16,362 bases of DNA. Source: Dehalococcoidia bacterium. GTDB taxonomy: Bacteria > Chloroflexota > Dehalococcoidia > Lucifugimonadales > UBA3495. Position 1 is the stretch's first letter. Every line of letters begins with the position of its first letter. Both the position numbers and the translations under genes were made by a program. Below are positions 1 through 7,476 of the stretch, in pieces. The notes below the pieces were generated by a model. That model had not been told where the DNA came from, ran no database searches, and saw nothing but the letters and a program-made list of their open reading frames with translations. Where the stretch lies: positions 234,020 through 250,381 of the forward strand of contig DPHC01000014.1 in the NCBI GenBank assembly GCA_003523055.1, written 5' to 3'.

Positions 1-252
1 GATTCCGGAATTAGAAGAGGAACCGACGTGCTGAAAGCCTTAGCTTTGGGTGCTACAGCCGTGGGAATAGGGCGCCCTTTGTACTGGGGATTAGCGGTTA
101 AAGGTGCCGAAGGGGTTCATGGAGTTTTAGAGTGTTTGAGAGAAGAGATTGATAGAACAATGTCTTATACTGGGCAAATTGATGTACTGAACTTAGATTC
201 AGGTTTAGTTGACGTACCTCACGGTTGGGGCTCTGGCACAGTTTTGCCATAG
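1..252 (+). CDS. FMN-dependent alpha-hydroxy-acid dehydrogenase, C-terminal part (5' end outside window)
   Basis: The reading frame is open from base 1 and stops at 250-252. About 83 residues are visible. They begin with DSGIRRGTDVLKALALGA and continue with VGIGRPLYWGL, the FMN-phosphate-binding end of the TIM barrel in glycolate oxidase / L-lactate dehydrogenase family enzymes. The usual DGGIRRG reads DSGIRRG here. Members oxidise 2-hydroxy acids to 2-oxo acids in the cytoplasm or at the inner membrane, passing electrons to oxygen or the respiratory chain. The catalytic His/Arg region lies upstream and cannot be seen, so the substrate (lactate, glycolate or another hydroxy acid) is unresolved. 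The gene converges on the alpha/beta hydrolase at 398-1165, with 145 bp between the stops and no convincing terminator hairpin. Confidence 0.88.
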   Translation, partial: DSGIRRGTDVLKALALGATAVGIGRPLYWGLAVKGAEGVHGVLECLREEIDRTMSYTGQIDVLNLDSGLVDVPHGWGSGTVLP

Positions 253-397
253 ATAGTGCAATCAACTAGAAAGATACTATGCAACAAAACTGTGATTGTT
301 TTATATAAATTATGATTAATCTTGTAACATAAAGAATTTAACAAAAAAACCGAATGCCTATTAAGTGAATATGTTTCTATAATTTTATCAATCTTTC

Positions 398-1165
398 TCA
401 TTTATTTTGTTGTAAAAAAGAAGTTACATGGTTATTGAATATATCAGGATGCTCAAAGTGACATGCATGGGCTCCGTTTCTAATGACTTCCAATTTAGAA
501 TTTGGAACTAAGTCGTGGCATTTACTGATAATCTCTGGTGGAAATATCAAATCTTGGTCTCCCACTATGAACAACGTAGGTGTCGCGAAAGACCTCAACT
601 GTTTTGCGGATGGCCCGTCCAGGTTTCTAAAAATAGAAGAAACTGCACTACGTTCGCGAGGAGGGTTTAGCAATCCGATTTGCTCATAGAGTAACGTTCT
701 GGAAGGCTCTGTTTTAATAAAATGTTCTGTTAAAGCTCTTTGAGTTGGGTGATCTGGAGGCGATACATTTGTTAGCGCATTAACGATGCTAGGATCTCCT
801 ATTCCACCCGTAGTGTCCGCAAGTACCAGATTGTTGATTCGTTTTGGGTATTCCAATGCAAAATTTAATCCTGTGATCCCTCCCATAGATTGACATATTA
901 AAGACGTTGTAGTTATTTTTAATCGGTCTAAGAGGGTTTTTAAGTCTGATGAAAAGCTATTTGCTTTGACTTCCGTAGTAGTGTCTAAGCTAGACCCCCA
1001 TCCTCTGTGATCGAATGTTAAGCAAGTATAATTTTTAGTGAAGTAAGGTAATTGTTGCCACCACATCAATCTATTACCTGACGCTCCATGTGCAAAAGTT
1101 AATACAGGCCCTTCTCCTCTTATTTCATAATACATGTTAAGACCGTTAATGTTCTCGTATGGCAT
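398..1165 (-). CDS. alpha/beta hydrolase
   Basis: This is a 255-residue alpha/beta-hydrolase-fold protein with no signal peptide. HGASG (residues 26-30) is the oxyanion-hole region, CQSMGG (91-96) the nucleophile elbow with Ser93, D205 in VGDQD the likely acid, and His233 in GAHACHFEHP the catalytic base. The first position of the usual GxSxG elbow is Cys instead of Gly. The frame is open to an ATG at 1195, but the ATG at 1165 has an AAGGAG site 6 nt upstream (1172-1177), so I chose 1165. It is the last gene of the four-gene minus-strand operon and starts 17 bp after the TenA-family gene. The substrate is unknown. The neighbourhood suggests hydrolysis of a small ester, amide or lactone rather than lipid. 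Confidence 0.88.
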   Translation of the reverse strand: MPYENINGLNMYYEIRGEGPVLTFAHGASGNRLMWWQQLPYFTKNYTCLTFDHRGWGSSLDTTTEVKANSFSSDLKTLLDRLKITTTSLICQSMGGITGLNFALEYPKRINNLVLADTTGGIGDPSIVNALTNVSPPDHPTQRALTEHFIKTEPSRTLLYEQIGLLNPPRERSAVSSIFRNLDGPSAKQLRSFATPTLFIVGDQDLIFPPEIISKCHDLVPNSKLEVIRNGAHACHFEHPDIFNNHVTSFLQQNK

Positions 1166-1171
1166 TTCTTT

Positions 1172-1177
1172 CTCCTT
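1172..1177 (-). promoter_or_regulatory. ribosome binding site deciding the hydrolase start
   Basis: AAGGAG on the minus strand lies 6 nt before the ATG at 1165. It selects this start over the in-frame ATG at 1195, which would overlap the end of the upstream TenA-family gene and has no comparable site. Confidence 0.7.
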
Positions 1178-1182
1178 AATTA

Positions 1183-1836
1183 TTATATTGGCCATTGTTG
1201 GTGAGTATATGCTGCATCCCAGAACAACAGTTCATATTTGCTGCTTGTTAAAAAAGCGTCCCGCATTTGCGCCTGCTGTTCTGAACCGGCTTGTTCAGCA
1301 AAATGGTTAACAATAGCAGTCCAGCAAGAAACGCTTCCTTCCAATAACCCGTCGACGTAGAATTGGGTCCATTTCGAATATACATGATGATGGGAAGGTC
1401 CTAACTCTTCTCTTAGCATGTGGTATGTCCATGGACAAGGTAAAAGACAAGCTGCCGTCGCTCCTAGTCCTAATGTTAATGCAGTTACATACATGTGGTT
1501 AAGATATCCTGTTGTCGTAGGAGATAAAATTGTTTCGTTAGCTTCCTTCAGCGTAATTCCTAATTCAGGTAATAATATTCTATGCAAAGGACGTTCCACC
1601 GGAGTAGAAATCCTAGATGCCAGCGTCTCCAATAAATCTTCTGATGGCGCCTTAGATAAAGCAATACCTACAGTTTTTGCGAAGCCTTCTAAATATTTAT
1701 AATCTTGAGTTAGGTAGTATTTGAATGAGTCTATTGGTAAAGTACCATCTTTTATAGAAACAAGAAATGGGTGAGTAAAAATTTTTTCCCAGATTGGTTT
1801 CGCTTCACTTTTTAAATAGTCACTGAAAGAATCCAT
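1183..1836 (-). CDS. TenA family protein (thiaminase II / aminopyrimidine aminohydrolase-like)
   Basis: The protein has 217 residues, the usual TenA length, and is all-helical in character. Residues matching the Bacillus TenA active site are visible: D45 and Y48 in QDYKYL, Cys134 (nucleophile) and Y138 in LLPCPWTY, and E202 in the C-terminal YELLFW. Characterised TenA proteins hydrolyse aminopyrimidine breakdown products of thiamin to HMP, or cleave thiamin. Some relatives act on other amines. The ATG at 1836 follows an AGGAGA site. It overlaps the upstream gene by 17 bp and is followed by the alpha/beta hydrolase, so it is probably translated as part of a TPR / hotdog-like / TenA / hydrolase operon. 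No TPP riboswitch precedes the operon, so thiamin control is not supported. A second TenA-family gene lies at 14703. Confidence 0.88.
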   Translation of the reverse strand: MDSFSDYLKSEAKPIWEKIFTHPFLVSIKDGTLPIDSFKYYLTQDYKYLEGFAKTVGIALSKAPSEDLLETLASRISTPVERPLHRILLPELGITLKEANETILSPTTTGYLNHMYVTALTLGLGATAACLLPCPWTYHMLREELGPSHHHVYSKWTQFYVDGLLEGSVSCWTAIVNHFAEQAGSEQQAQMRDAFLTSSKYELLFWDAAYTHQQWPI

Positions 1837-2680
1837 AAGTTCTCCTAATTTTCATCGGGCTAGGTACCGAGATGTTACTTTCGATAGTAGCCAAGTGAGT
1901 TTTGTTCTGGTTAAGGTGAATGATCACTTTATTTTTTTTGTTTTCTCCTTGGGCTTTGACCGTATGGGAAGCCATTAAAAAACTAGCTGAATCTAATGAT
2001 GTTAAAGGATGGTGAAAAATGATTTTTAAAGTACCTCCAATTGTGAAGTCTGTTTTGAATATTTGGTTAAGAATATTATATGAATGTGAGATTACAATTT
2101 GATACAAAGCATCGGTACCTGATGTTGGAATTAACTGGTTTTGTACATTTATAAAATCATTGACGTATCTACCAGTGAAAGATGGCGTTTTAAGAAGTGT
2201 AGAAACTCCATCTTCTTCAGTTGATTTTGCTGCCTCCAAGCCATCAGTGTAATCGGATATTTGATAGCAAATTTCAGTTCCTATGTCGTCTATTGTTGTA
2301 GCAGCAAGTTTAAAATGGTCAGTACTTTTTGTGGTTCTGATATCTCTCAGCCAAGCTCCAGTTTGAAGGCGTCGTTCCCCTATGGGGCAAGCATAAAACC
2401 GCAAATTAATTTCCTTCATTAATGGTAGTTTATCTTGTAATTTGTTTGAAAACAGTAAGGAATCTGCATTAATGGTTAATGGTGGCATTTCCAACAGCAC
2501 TTCTGGAAAAAAGACATCGGCGAGTTTGGACAATGGCTGCGGTAAAGAATACTCAATAGTTCCTAGATGCAGTCCACTCGAATCTACAGAATATATGTCG
2601 ATATCAGAGTGATGAGTCTGTAACCAGGATCTAATGTTAATTTTAGGTGAGTTTTTTAAGGAGGGCGGTATCTTGGTCAA
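1820..2680 (-). CDS. uncharacterised protein, possibly hotdog-like
   Basis: I do not recognise this 286-residue soluble protein. It has no signal peptide or membrane segment. Residues about 205-275 alternate short beta-strand stretches around GGTLKIIFHHPL and end ATIESNISVPSP. This pattern resembles the second half of MaoC/hotdog domains, where a strand carries an FxxPl motif. The first half (about 40-140) could be a degenerate second copy. Both readings are by eye only. The start is TTG at 2680, preceded by AGGAGA with an 11-nt spacer. It overlaps the end of the TPR gene by 38 bp, and no in-frame ATG lies nearby. It also overlaps the following TenA-family gene by 17 bp, so it is clearly an operon member and probably a partner in the same pathway. 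Confidence 0.72.
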   Translation of the reverse strand: MTKIPPSLKNSPKINIRSWLQTHHSDIDIYSVDSSGLHLGTIEYSLPQPLSKLADVFFPEVLLEMPPLTINADSLLFSNKLQDKLPLMKEINLRFYACPIGERRLQTGAWLRDIRTTKSTDHFKLAATTIDDIGTEICYQISDYTDGLEAAKSTEEDGVSTLLKTPSFTGRYVNDFINVQNQLIPTSGTDALYQIVISHSYNILNQIFKTDFTIGGTLKIIFHHPLTSLDSASFLMASHTVKAQGENKKNKVIIHLNQNKTHLATIESNISVPSPMKIRRTYGFFQ

Positions 2681-3668
2681 TATGCTCTTGGTCTCCTAAT
2701 TTTTTAAAGCAATTCAATCTGGATTCTAGTGCAATCAACGAGCTAGGTTCTAACTCTAGAGCCTGGCTGAAATTAATAATAGAATCCTTGTACATTTTCA
2801 TTTTATATAATGCTTGCCCCTTATTTGTAAAGCATCTGGCTAGTGATGAGTCCAATTCGATAGCCTTGTTAAATGTTTCTAGGGCTTGACTGAATTCTTG
2901 TAAATCCATAAATGTTATACCAATGTTTAAAAAAAGGTCAGCAAATGGGGGTAGTAGAGATATGGCTATTTGGAAATCTAAAATCGCATTGCTAAATTCA
3001 CCCATATTGCGCTTCGCAATACCTCGATTATAAAAGGCATTACCAAAGTTAGAAACTAATGTAATAGCTTTGTCATAATCTTTTATAGCTTCGGAATGAA
3101 TATCAAGACCGCTCAGGGCGTTTCCTCTGGCATATAGATAATCCGGGTCATCAGGCCTTAACAATATAGCTTTCGTGTAATACTCTAATGCCATCTGAGG
3201 TTTGTTGAGTTCTTTGTATGCAACTCCTATGTTATATAAGCAGTTAGGTAGATTTGGGTTTAACTCAAGAGCAGAGTCAAAATCTTCAATAGCCTGTTTG
3301 TAATGATTTACAGATGCGTGAGCAATTCCTCGTCCATAGTAATAATCTGGATCAAATTGATTTAAGTCTATAGCTGTGTCATATTGAATTATTGATTCTA
3401 AAAAGCGACTTTGTTGTCGGAAAATTACTCCTTTTGCGTAGTATGCAAGAGAGTATTCCGGATCGTTGGTAATGCACTGGTCATAATTTATGAGTGCCTG
3501 AGGTAGGTTGTTCACAGTTTTGTATGCTAATCCTCTTCCGTAACAACCCTGGGCAGAGCTAGGATTTACTCGAAGGACTTGATCAAAAGTTGCTATTGCC
3601 TGGCTTAACAACCCAATACTGAGGAAATGATGAGCCCTTTCTATCAATTCTGATTCATCAATTGTCAT
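2643..3668 (-). CDS. tetratricopeptide repeat (TPR) protein
   Basis: This 341-residue protein is almost entirely TPRs. After a first partial copy (about 7-38) there are eight consecutive 34-residue units from about 39 to 310, then a degenerate final helix pair. Each unit has the canonical G/A positions and the AxxxYxxAIxLxP rhythm, for example in the units starting PDYYYGRG and ADLFLNIG. There is no signal peptide or fused enzymatic domain. TPR superhelices bind partner proteins or peptides, so this is probably a scaffold or adaptor for the enzymes encoded after it. The ATG at 3668 follows a GGAG about 10 nt upstream. It is the first gene of the minus-strand operon. The tRNA-Val gene lies 74 bp upstream of it on the same strand, so read-through from the tRNA promoter is possible. 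Confidence 0.93.
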   Translation of the reverse strand: MTIDESELIERAHHFLSIGLLSQAIATFDQVLRVNPSSAQGCYGRGLAYKTVNNLPQALINYDQCITNDPEYSLAYYAKGVIFRQQSRFLESIIQYDTAIDLNQFDPDYYYGRGIAHASVNHYKQAIEDFDSALELNPNLPNCLYNIGVAYKELNKPQMALEYYTKAILLRPDDPDYLYARGNALSGLDIHSEAIKDYDKAITLVSNFGNAFYNRGIAKRNMGEFSNAILDFQIAISLLPPFADLFLNIGITFMDLQEFSQALETFNKAIELDSSLARCFTNKGQALYKMKMYKDSIINFSQALELEPSSLIALESRLNCFKKLGDQEHIDQDTALLKKLT

Positions 3669-3742
3669 CGATATCTCGCTCCATTATCAAAAATCAATAT
3701 TTCTACAGGAGGTTTTTTGAACTTTTTGGTATGAGAGGTTAA

Positions 3743-3819
3743 TGGTGGGTAGTGAGGGACTCGAACCCCCGGCCTCCTGTGTGTAAAACAGGCGCTCTAA
3801 CCAGCTGAGCTAACCACCC
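3743..3819 (-). tRNA. tRNA-Val(UAC)
   Basis: The cloverleaf can be folded by hand. The acceptor GGGTGGT pairs with ACTACCC (one G-U), the D arm is GCTC..GAGC, the anticodon stem is CCTGT/ACAGG with loop TTTACAC giving UAC, and the T arm has TTCGAGT. A73 and the 3' CCA are encoded. Valine is assigned from the anticodon. Confidence 0.96.
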
Positions 3820-3827
3820 ATATAGAA

Positions 3828-3836
3828 ATTATAGCA
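3828..3836 (-). promoter_or_regulatory. extended -10 promoter of tRNA-Val
   Basis: On the minus strand TGCTATAAT is a perfect TATAAT with the TGn extension, 8 nt before the mature 5' end of the tRNA. No good -35 box is visible at 17 bp, which fits an extended -10 promoter. Confidence 0.65.
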
Positions 3837-3892
3837 TACAATTTAAGTAGCTTTATAGTGATGTTTCAGACCTCATGTATCAGAAATGTTTG

Positions 3893-4618
3893 TTATCCTA
3901 TGACGATAAAGTAAAGTGCGAATACAAAGAGTACTGAATTGATGAATATGGCAAAATATTTATCCTTTAATTTTCCAACGATCCGACTCCCGAAATATGA
4001 CGCAATACATCCTATTGTTCCAATAGCAATTCCTAAGTAAACTATTTCTTTTGTTATGAATCCATTGGTGGAGAAAACGAACAGTTTAGGTAAATTTAAT
4101 GCTCCCATTGCAAGAGCAAATGTTCCAATGAAAGCTAATTTAGTCAATCCGTAATTCAAAAAGAAAATGGATGTAAAAGGTCCAGGAACTCCTACAACTC
4201 CTGCTATGAATGCAGTGACTGCACCTAATGGAGTGAATGCCCAAAGTTTCATATGGAAATGTTTTGTAAGAGGTAAAAGCTTACTGAGTAATATAATAAG
4301 AACAAAGACTCCTAGAGTTCGTTTGATAGTTGATTGATCTAAAGATATAAAAATATACGTCCCCAAAATTGTGAATGGTATTGCTCCAACAAAAAAATAA
4401 ATAGTCACTTTCCAATCAATGTATCGTCTGTTGATCCATACTCTGGAACTTGTGGCCATAATGCTCGCGAAACATAGAGTAGGCATCGCTGCATAAGGCC
4501 CAATTGTAGCTGTTAAAACTGGGAGTAACATAACTCCCCCACCAAAGCCTGCGACTCCGGCTATGGAATATCCAATCAAACCTGCTAATAAAACAATTAC
4601 CACATCTAATATTTCCAT
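3893..4618 (-). CDS. TauE/SafE family anion permease, copy 1
   Basis: This 241-residue polytopic protein has about eight hydrophobic helices. It carries the two family glycine motifs, GVAGFGGG at residues 21-28 and AGVVGVPGP at 139-147, one in each half of the inverted repeat. TauE/SafE proteins sit in the inner membrane and move anions such as sulfite, sulfoacetate or other organic acids, usually outward. The ATG at 4618 is one base after the stop of the upstream copy, so the pair is almost certainly translationally coupled. It aligns without gaps to that copy over most of its length, at roughly 55% identity by eye, which indicates a tandem duplication. It may work as a homo- or heterodimer with its partner. 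The substrate cannot be read from the sequence. Confidence 0.9.
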   Translation of the reverse strand: MEILDVVIVLLAGLIGYSIAGVAGFGGGVMLLPVLTATIGPYAAMPTLCFASIMATSSRVWINRRYIDWKVTIYFFVGAIPFTILGTYIFISLDQSTIKRTLGVFVLIILLSKLLPLTKHFHMKLWAFTPLGAVTAFIAGVVGVPGPFTSIFFLNYGLTKLAFIGTFALAMGALNLPKLFVFSTNGFITKEIVYLGIAIGTIGCIASYFGSRIVGKLKDKYFAIFINSVLFVFALYFIVIG

Positions 4619-4619
4619 A

Positions 4620-5342
4620 CTATTTCACTAAGAAAAACACTGCGAACGCCAGGAGAACGATATTGATGAAAACAGTGAAATATTTTTCAGGTATTTTACG
4701 AACTAGTTTTGCTCCGAAATACGCTGAAGGTATACTTATGATGCCAAGCCCAAGGCTAAGATAGATGATTTGAATATCTATGAATTTGTCTAAGGCAAAT
4801 ACTGCGAGTTGGGGGACTCGTAGTATTGCCATAGCGATTGCGAATGTCCCAATGTATGCCATTTTTTGTAACCCGTAATTGATAAAAAACATAGCTGAGA
4901 ACGGACCTGGAACCCCGGTCAAACCAGCAATAAAAGCCGTAAAACTTCCCAAAGGCACAAAAGCCCAGAGGGGTGTTCTGAAATTTCGAGTGAGTGGCAT
5001 TTTTTTACTGACGAGCAGGATCAACATAAAGAGACCTAATATTTTTTCTATAGTGTTTTGATCGAGGGAAATGAAAATTTTTGTACCAATGATAATCAAA
5101 GGAAGGGCTCCGATAAGAAAATACAAATTGACCTTCCAATCGATGTGTTTCCTATTTAGCCAAGCCCGAGTAGCTGTAGCGAATATGCTCGAAAAGCAAA
5201 TGATTGGTAAAGCTGCGTGAGGTCCGATCAAAACTGTTAAAGTCGGCATTAGTACTATGCCACCACCAAATCCAGCTACTCCAGCAAAAGAGTATCCAAG
5301 TAGGCCTGCCATTAAAATTATGATTATTTCTAGCGGTGTCAT
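4620..5342 (-). CDS. TauE/SafE family anion permease, copy 2
   Basis: This 240-residue membrane protein has about eight transmembrane helices, GVAGFGGG at 21-28 and AGLTGVPGP at 139-147. It is a close tandem paralogue of the gene at 3893-4618. It starts 10 bp after the stop of the enolase-superfamily gene with no obvious Shine-Dalgarno site, suggesting coupled translation. Placement straight after a sugar-acid-type dehydratase suggests it moves an anionic product or substrate of that pathway. Family members export sulfite or sulfoacetate in organosulfonate degradation, so a sulfur-containing substrate is possible but is not shown by anything in the sequence. Confidence 0.9.
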   Translation of the reverse strand: MTPLEIIIILMAGLLGYSFAGVAGFGGGIVLMPTLTVLIGPHAALPIICFSSIFATATRAWLNRKHIDWKVNLYFLIGALPLIIIGTKIFISLDQNTIEKILGLFMLILLVSKKMPLTRNFRTPLWAFVPLGSFTAFIAGLTGVPGPFSAMFFINYGLQKMAYIGTFAIAMAILRVPQLAVFALDKFIDIQIIYLSLGLGIISIPSAYFGAKLVRKIPEKYFTVFINIVLLAFAVFFLVK

Positions 5343-5352
5343 GGTTGGGGCA

Positions 5353-6453
5353 TTAAGAAATCACGTCAGTTTGCTTAGATTTAACTAAATCCCAATCTAT
5401 GTCATAACTTAATCCTGGTTTGGTTGGGGCTAAAACCATCCCTTCGGCATTGACTTCTACATCTTCAATTAATCCAAATTTGTTTGCCCCCGTAGATGGA
5501 AATACTTCATAAAAGTCTGTGTTGGGAGTTGCCATAATCACATGTAGATTAGCTACATTATTTAACGAATTACCACCGTGATGTAGTTCGCATTTCATTC
5601 GAAATCCATCCGCAAGGTGAGTTAATTTAATTAGAGGAGTTATCCCTCCGGTCACAGCTACATCTCCCCGTAAGATATCAGTAGCATTATTTATTATCCA
5701 TGGCGGTACCCCATAAAACCTGCCAGGAGTATATTCAGTGGACATTATTGGTATGTCCAACTTCTGATTTAATTTTGTGTAATTATAAATATCTTCTTCA
5801 ACTAGGGGATCTTCATACCAATAATAGTCCAATTCCTCAATTGCTCGCCCAACCTTCATGGCTTCTTCGTAGTAGTAAGACCACATACTATCCAACATCA
5901 AAGTGTAGTCGTCGCCCACTGCTTCTCTAACCTTTTGGGCTATGACTATGTCCATCTTGGGATCTCCTTGTGGGTGTATTTTGTAAGCACTCCACCCCAT
6001 CTGCTTGAATTTCAAAGCTTCTTCAACATACGTTTCGATATCGGGATAAGTTGGAGAACTAGCGTAAGCAGGTATTGTGTCTCTCGCAGTTCCTAATAAT
6101 CTGTGTATTGGCAAATTTGCTCTTTTACCAGCTATATCCCATAACGCAATGTCAACAGCTCCGATTATGTGAGTGCTTATATTACGATTTTGGCGCCACA
6201 TTAAGTTCCAAATTTTATGGATGTCCAATGGATTTGCTCCTAGTAACATTGGTTTAACAAATTCGATTAGAGGACCTGCCATAGATTCTGCTCCTAACCT
6301 AGTGGATCCTAAGAATCCGTATCCATCAAAGCCTTCATCTGTTTTTATAGTAACTATACCCAACTGTTTGTCTCCTCCAAATGAACTAGTCCCAGAAGTC
6401 CATTGTGGAGTGTCCCAAGTTGTTAAAGTTACTGTTACGTCAATTATTTTCAT
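5353..6453 (-). CDS. enolase superfamily, mandelate racemase-type dehydratase/racemase
   Basis: The protein has 366 residues, the family's normal length, with an N-terminal capping domain (about 1-125) and a TIM barrel. The metal ligands are D188 (LMLDSMW), E214 (YWYEDPL) and E240 (MSTEYTPG). The D264/H291 dyad (RGDVAVTGG, CELHHGG) matches the spacing of mandelate racemase D270/H297, which places it in the MR subgroup. At the usual KxK base pair it reads K158-I-H160. Such enzymes abstract a proton alpha to a carboxylate and then racemise, isomerise or dehydrate, typically acting on acid sugars. A GGAG 7 nt before the ATG at 6453 supports the start. It lies 21 bp after an EamA permease and 10 bp before two TauE permeases. 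The substrate is unknown. Confidence 0.93.
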   Translation of the reverse strand: MKIIDVTVTLTTWDTPQWTSGTSSFGGDKQLGIVTIKTDEGFDGYGFLGSTRLGAESMAGPLIEFVKPMLLGANPLDIHKIWNLMWRQNRNISTHIIGAVDIALWDIAGKRANLPIHRLLGTARDTIPAYASSPTYPDIETYVEEALKFKQMGWSAYKIHPQGDPKMDIVIAQKVREAVGDDYTLMLDSMWSYYYEEAMKVGRAIEELDYYWYEDPLVEEDIYNYTKLNQKLDIPIMSTEYTPGRFYGVPPWIINNATDILRGDVAVTGGITPLIKLTHLADGFRMKCELHHGGNSLNNVANLHVIMATPNTDFYEVFPSTGANKFGLIEDVEVNAEGMVLAPTKPGLSYDIDWDLVKSKQTDVIS

Positions 6454-6474
6454 TATTATTCTCCAGTGATCAAA

Positions 6475-7383
6475 TTAAATAGATAGGAGTACTATACCAG
6501 AAGTAATTCCAGCTATAGCTAATGCCTTTACAGTAAGCACTCTCCGGTCAAGTTTTTCATCTAAAAATCCAATTGACGGAATACTAAATATCGTTACAAA
6601 TATAAAGACAAATAGAGGTCGTGATGCGGTTACAGTTGAAACAATAGTCACTGGTCCCATACTAGTTGCAACCACGTTTAATATCACCGCTACCGGCGCC
6701 AATAAGAACTCTGAAAGCAAAATCAGGCAAAGAGACCCACGGTCTTTTATAAGGGTTACAAATAAATCTTTAGCGTGGCGTGGTTTACATAACGAAAACA
6801 AAGCCACCGCCATTCCTATATTTCTGTAAACATAGACAGACGGTAGAGGTTGTCCCTCTAGGGCGTATTTTGAAGTAATATGGGCGACTGCTAATAATAA
6901 ACTTGAAAAAATCAAAATCGGCAACGCTTTATTCAATTTGAAAAAATTGCCTCTACTAGGATTTTGAATAGATGTGACATAAGCACCTACGACTACAACA
7001 CAAATGGCGGTGACCTGGAGAAAACTCAATGATTCTTTGAGAAAAATCACTGCTAGTATGGCGACTAATACTGGAAATGTGTGGGTGAGAGCTGTGACTC
7101 TGGATGCTTCTTCTATTCGATAAGCGTAAAACATTACCCCTAAGGATCCTCCCCAGCAAAAACCAGAAAAAACTGCTGACAATAAATAAATATCGAAATT
7201 GAAATTAACTTTGAATATCAATACTGTTATCAAGGAGAATGATGTCAAGGAAATGCCCACTGCAAAGCAGAATGAGTTGAAATTAGGCATCACTTTAGAT
7301 ATCAGCCGTTTGTCCACCACTGTGACTAGACCGAATAGCATAGCACTTAATATTGCGAATAAAATTTCCATAGGCGTAGTCAC
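6475..7383 (-). CDS. EamA/DMT family permease
   Basis: This is a 302-residue membrane protein with about ten hydrophobic helices in two EamA halves. The signature around RVTALTHTFPVLVAILAVIF followed by LKES (first half, about residues 94-117) is typical. EamA proteins of the drug/metabolite transporter superfamily move small metabolites across the inner membrane. The direction and substrate vary. The start is GTG at 7383 with AAGG 9 nt upstream. The ATG at 7371 is an alternative but has no nearby site. It is the first gene of the EamA / enolase / TauE / TauE unit, divergent from the MaoC pair across a 93-bp region containing a 29-bp palindrome, so its transcription is probably controlled there. 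Confidence 0.9.
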   Translation of the reverse strand: MTTPMEILFAILSAMLFGLVTVVDKRLISKVMPNFNSFCFAVGISLTSFSLITVLIFKVNFNFDIYLLSAVFSGFCWGGSLGVMFYAYRIEEASRVTALTHTFPVLVAILAVIFLKESLSFLQVTAICVVVVGAYVTSIQNPSRGNFFKLNKALPILIFSSLLLAVAHITSKYALEGQPLPSVYVYRNIGMAVALFSLCKPRHAKDLFVTLIKDRGSLCLILLSEFLLAPVAVILNVVATSMGPVTIVSTVTASRPLFVFIFVTIFSIPSIGFLDEKLDRRVLTVKALAIAGITSGIVLLSI

Positions 7384-7417
7384 ATCATTCTACCTTAAAA
7401 ATCGGAAATAGATACAA

Positions 7418-7446
7418 ACTACAACATATTACTAATATGTTGTAGT
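7418..7446. promoter_or_regulatory. perfect 29-bp palindrome, candidate divergent operator
   Basis: The arms ACTACAACATATTA (7418-7431) and TAATATGTTGTAGT (7433-7446) are exact reverse complements around the single base 7432. The palindrome sits midway between the divergent EamA and MaoC genes. A second, smaller inverted repeat TAGTA-TT-TACTA (7443-7454) overlaps its right end. The odd-length perfect dyad, its position and the absence of a T-tract fit a binding site for a dimeric repressor (TetR- or GntR-like) rather than a terminator. No regulator gene is nearby. Confidence 0.7.
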
Positions 7447-7476
7447 ATTTACTAAATTGTTAATTGAGGTTTATTT

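Noticed and set aside
253..397. Intrinsic terminator between the two convergent genes
   Set aside because: Only a weak 5-bp AAAAC/GTTTT stem and a minus-strand T run without a GC hairpin are present.
483..689. Antisense open frames over real genes (for example inside the hydrolase, hflX and the enolase-type gene)
   Set aside because: They are shadows of genes with clear motifs on the other strand, with no ribosome sites or recognisable products.
2643..3668. Internal DNA repeat array in the TPR gene
   Set aside because: The 102-bp periodicity is the coding of 34-residue TPR units; the nucleotide copies are diverged and not a separate repeat element.
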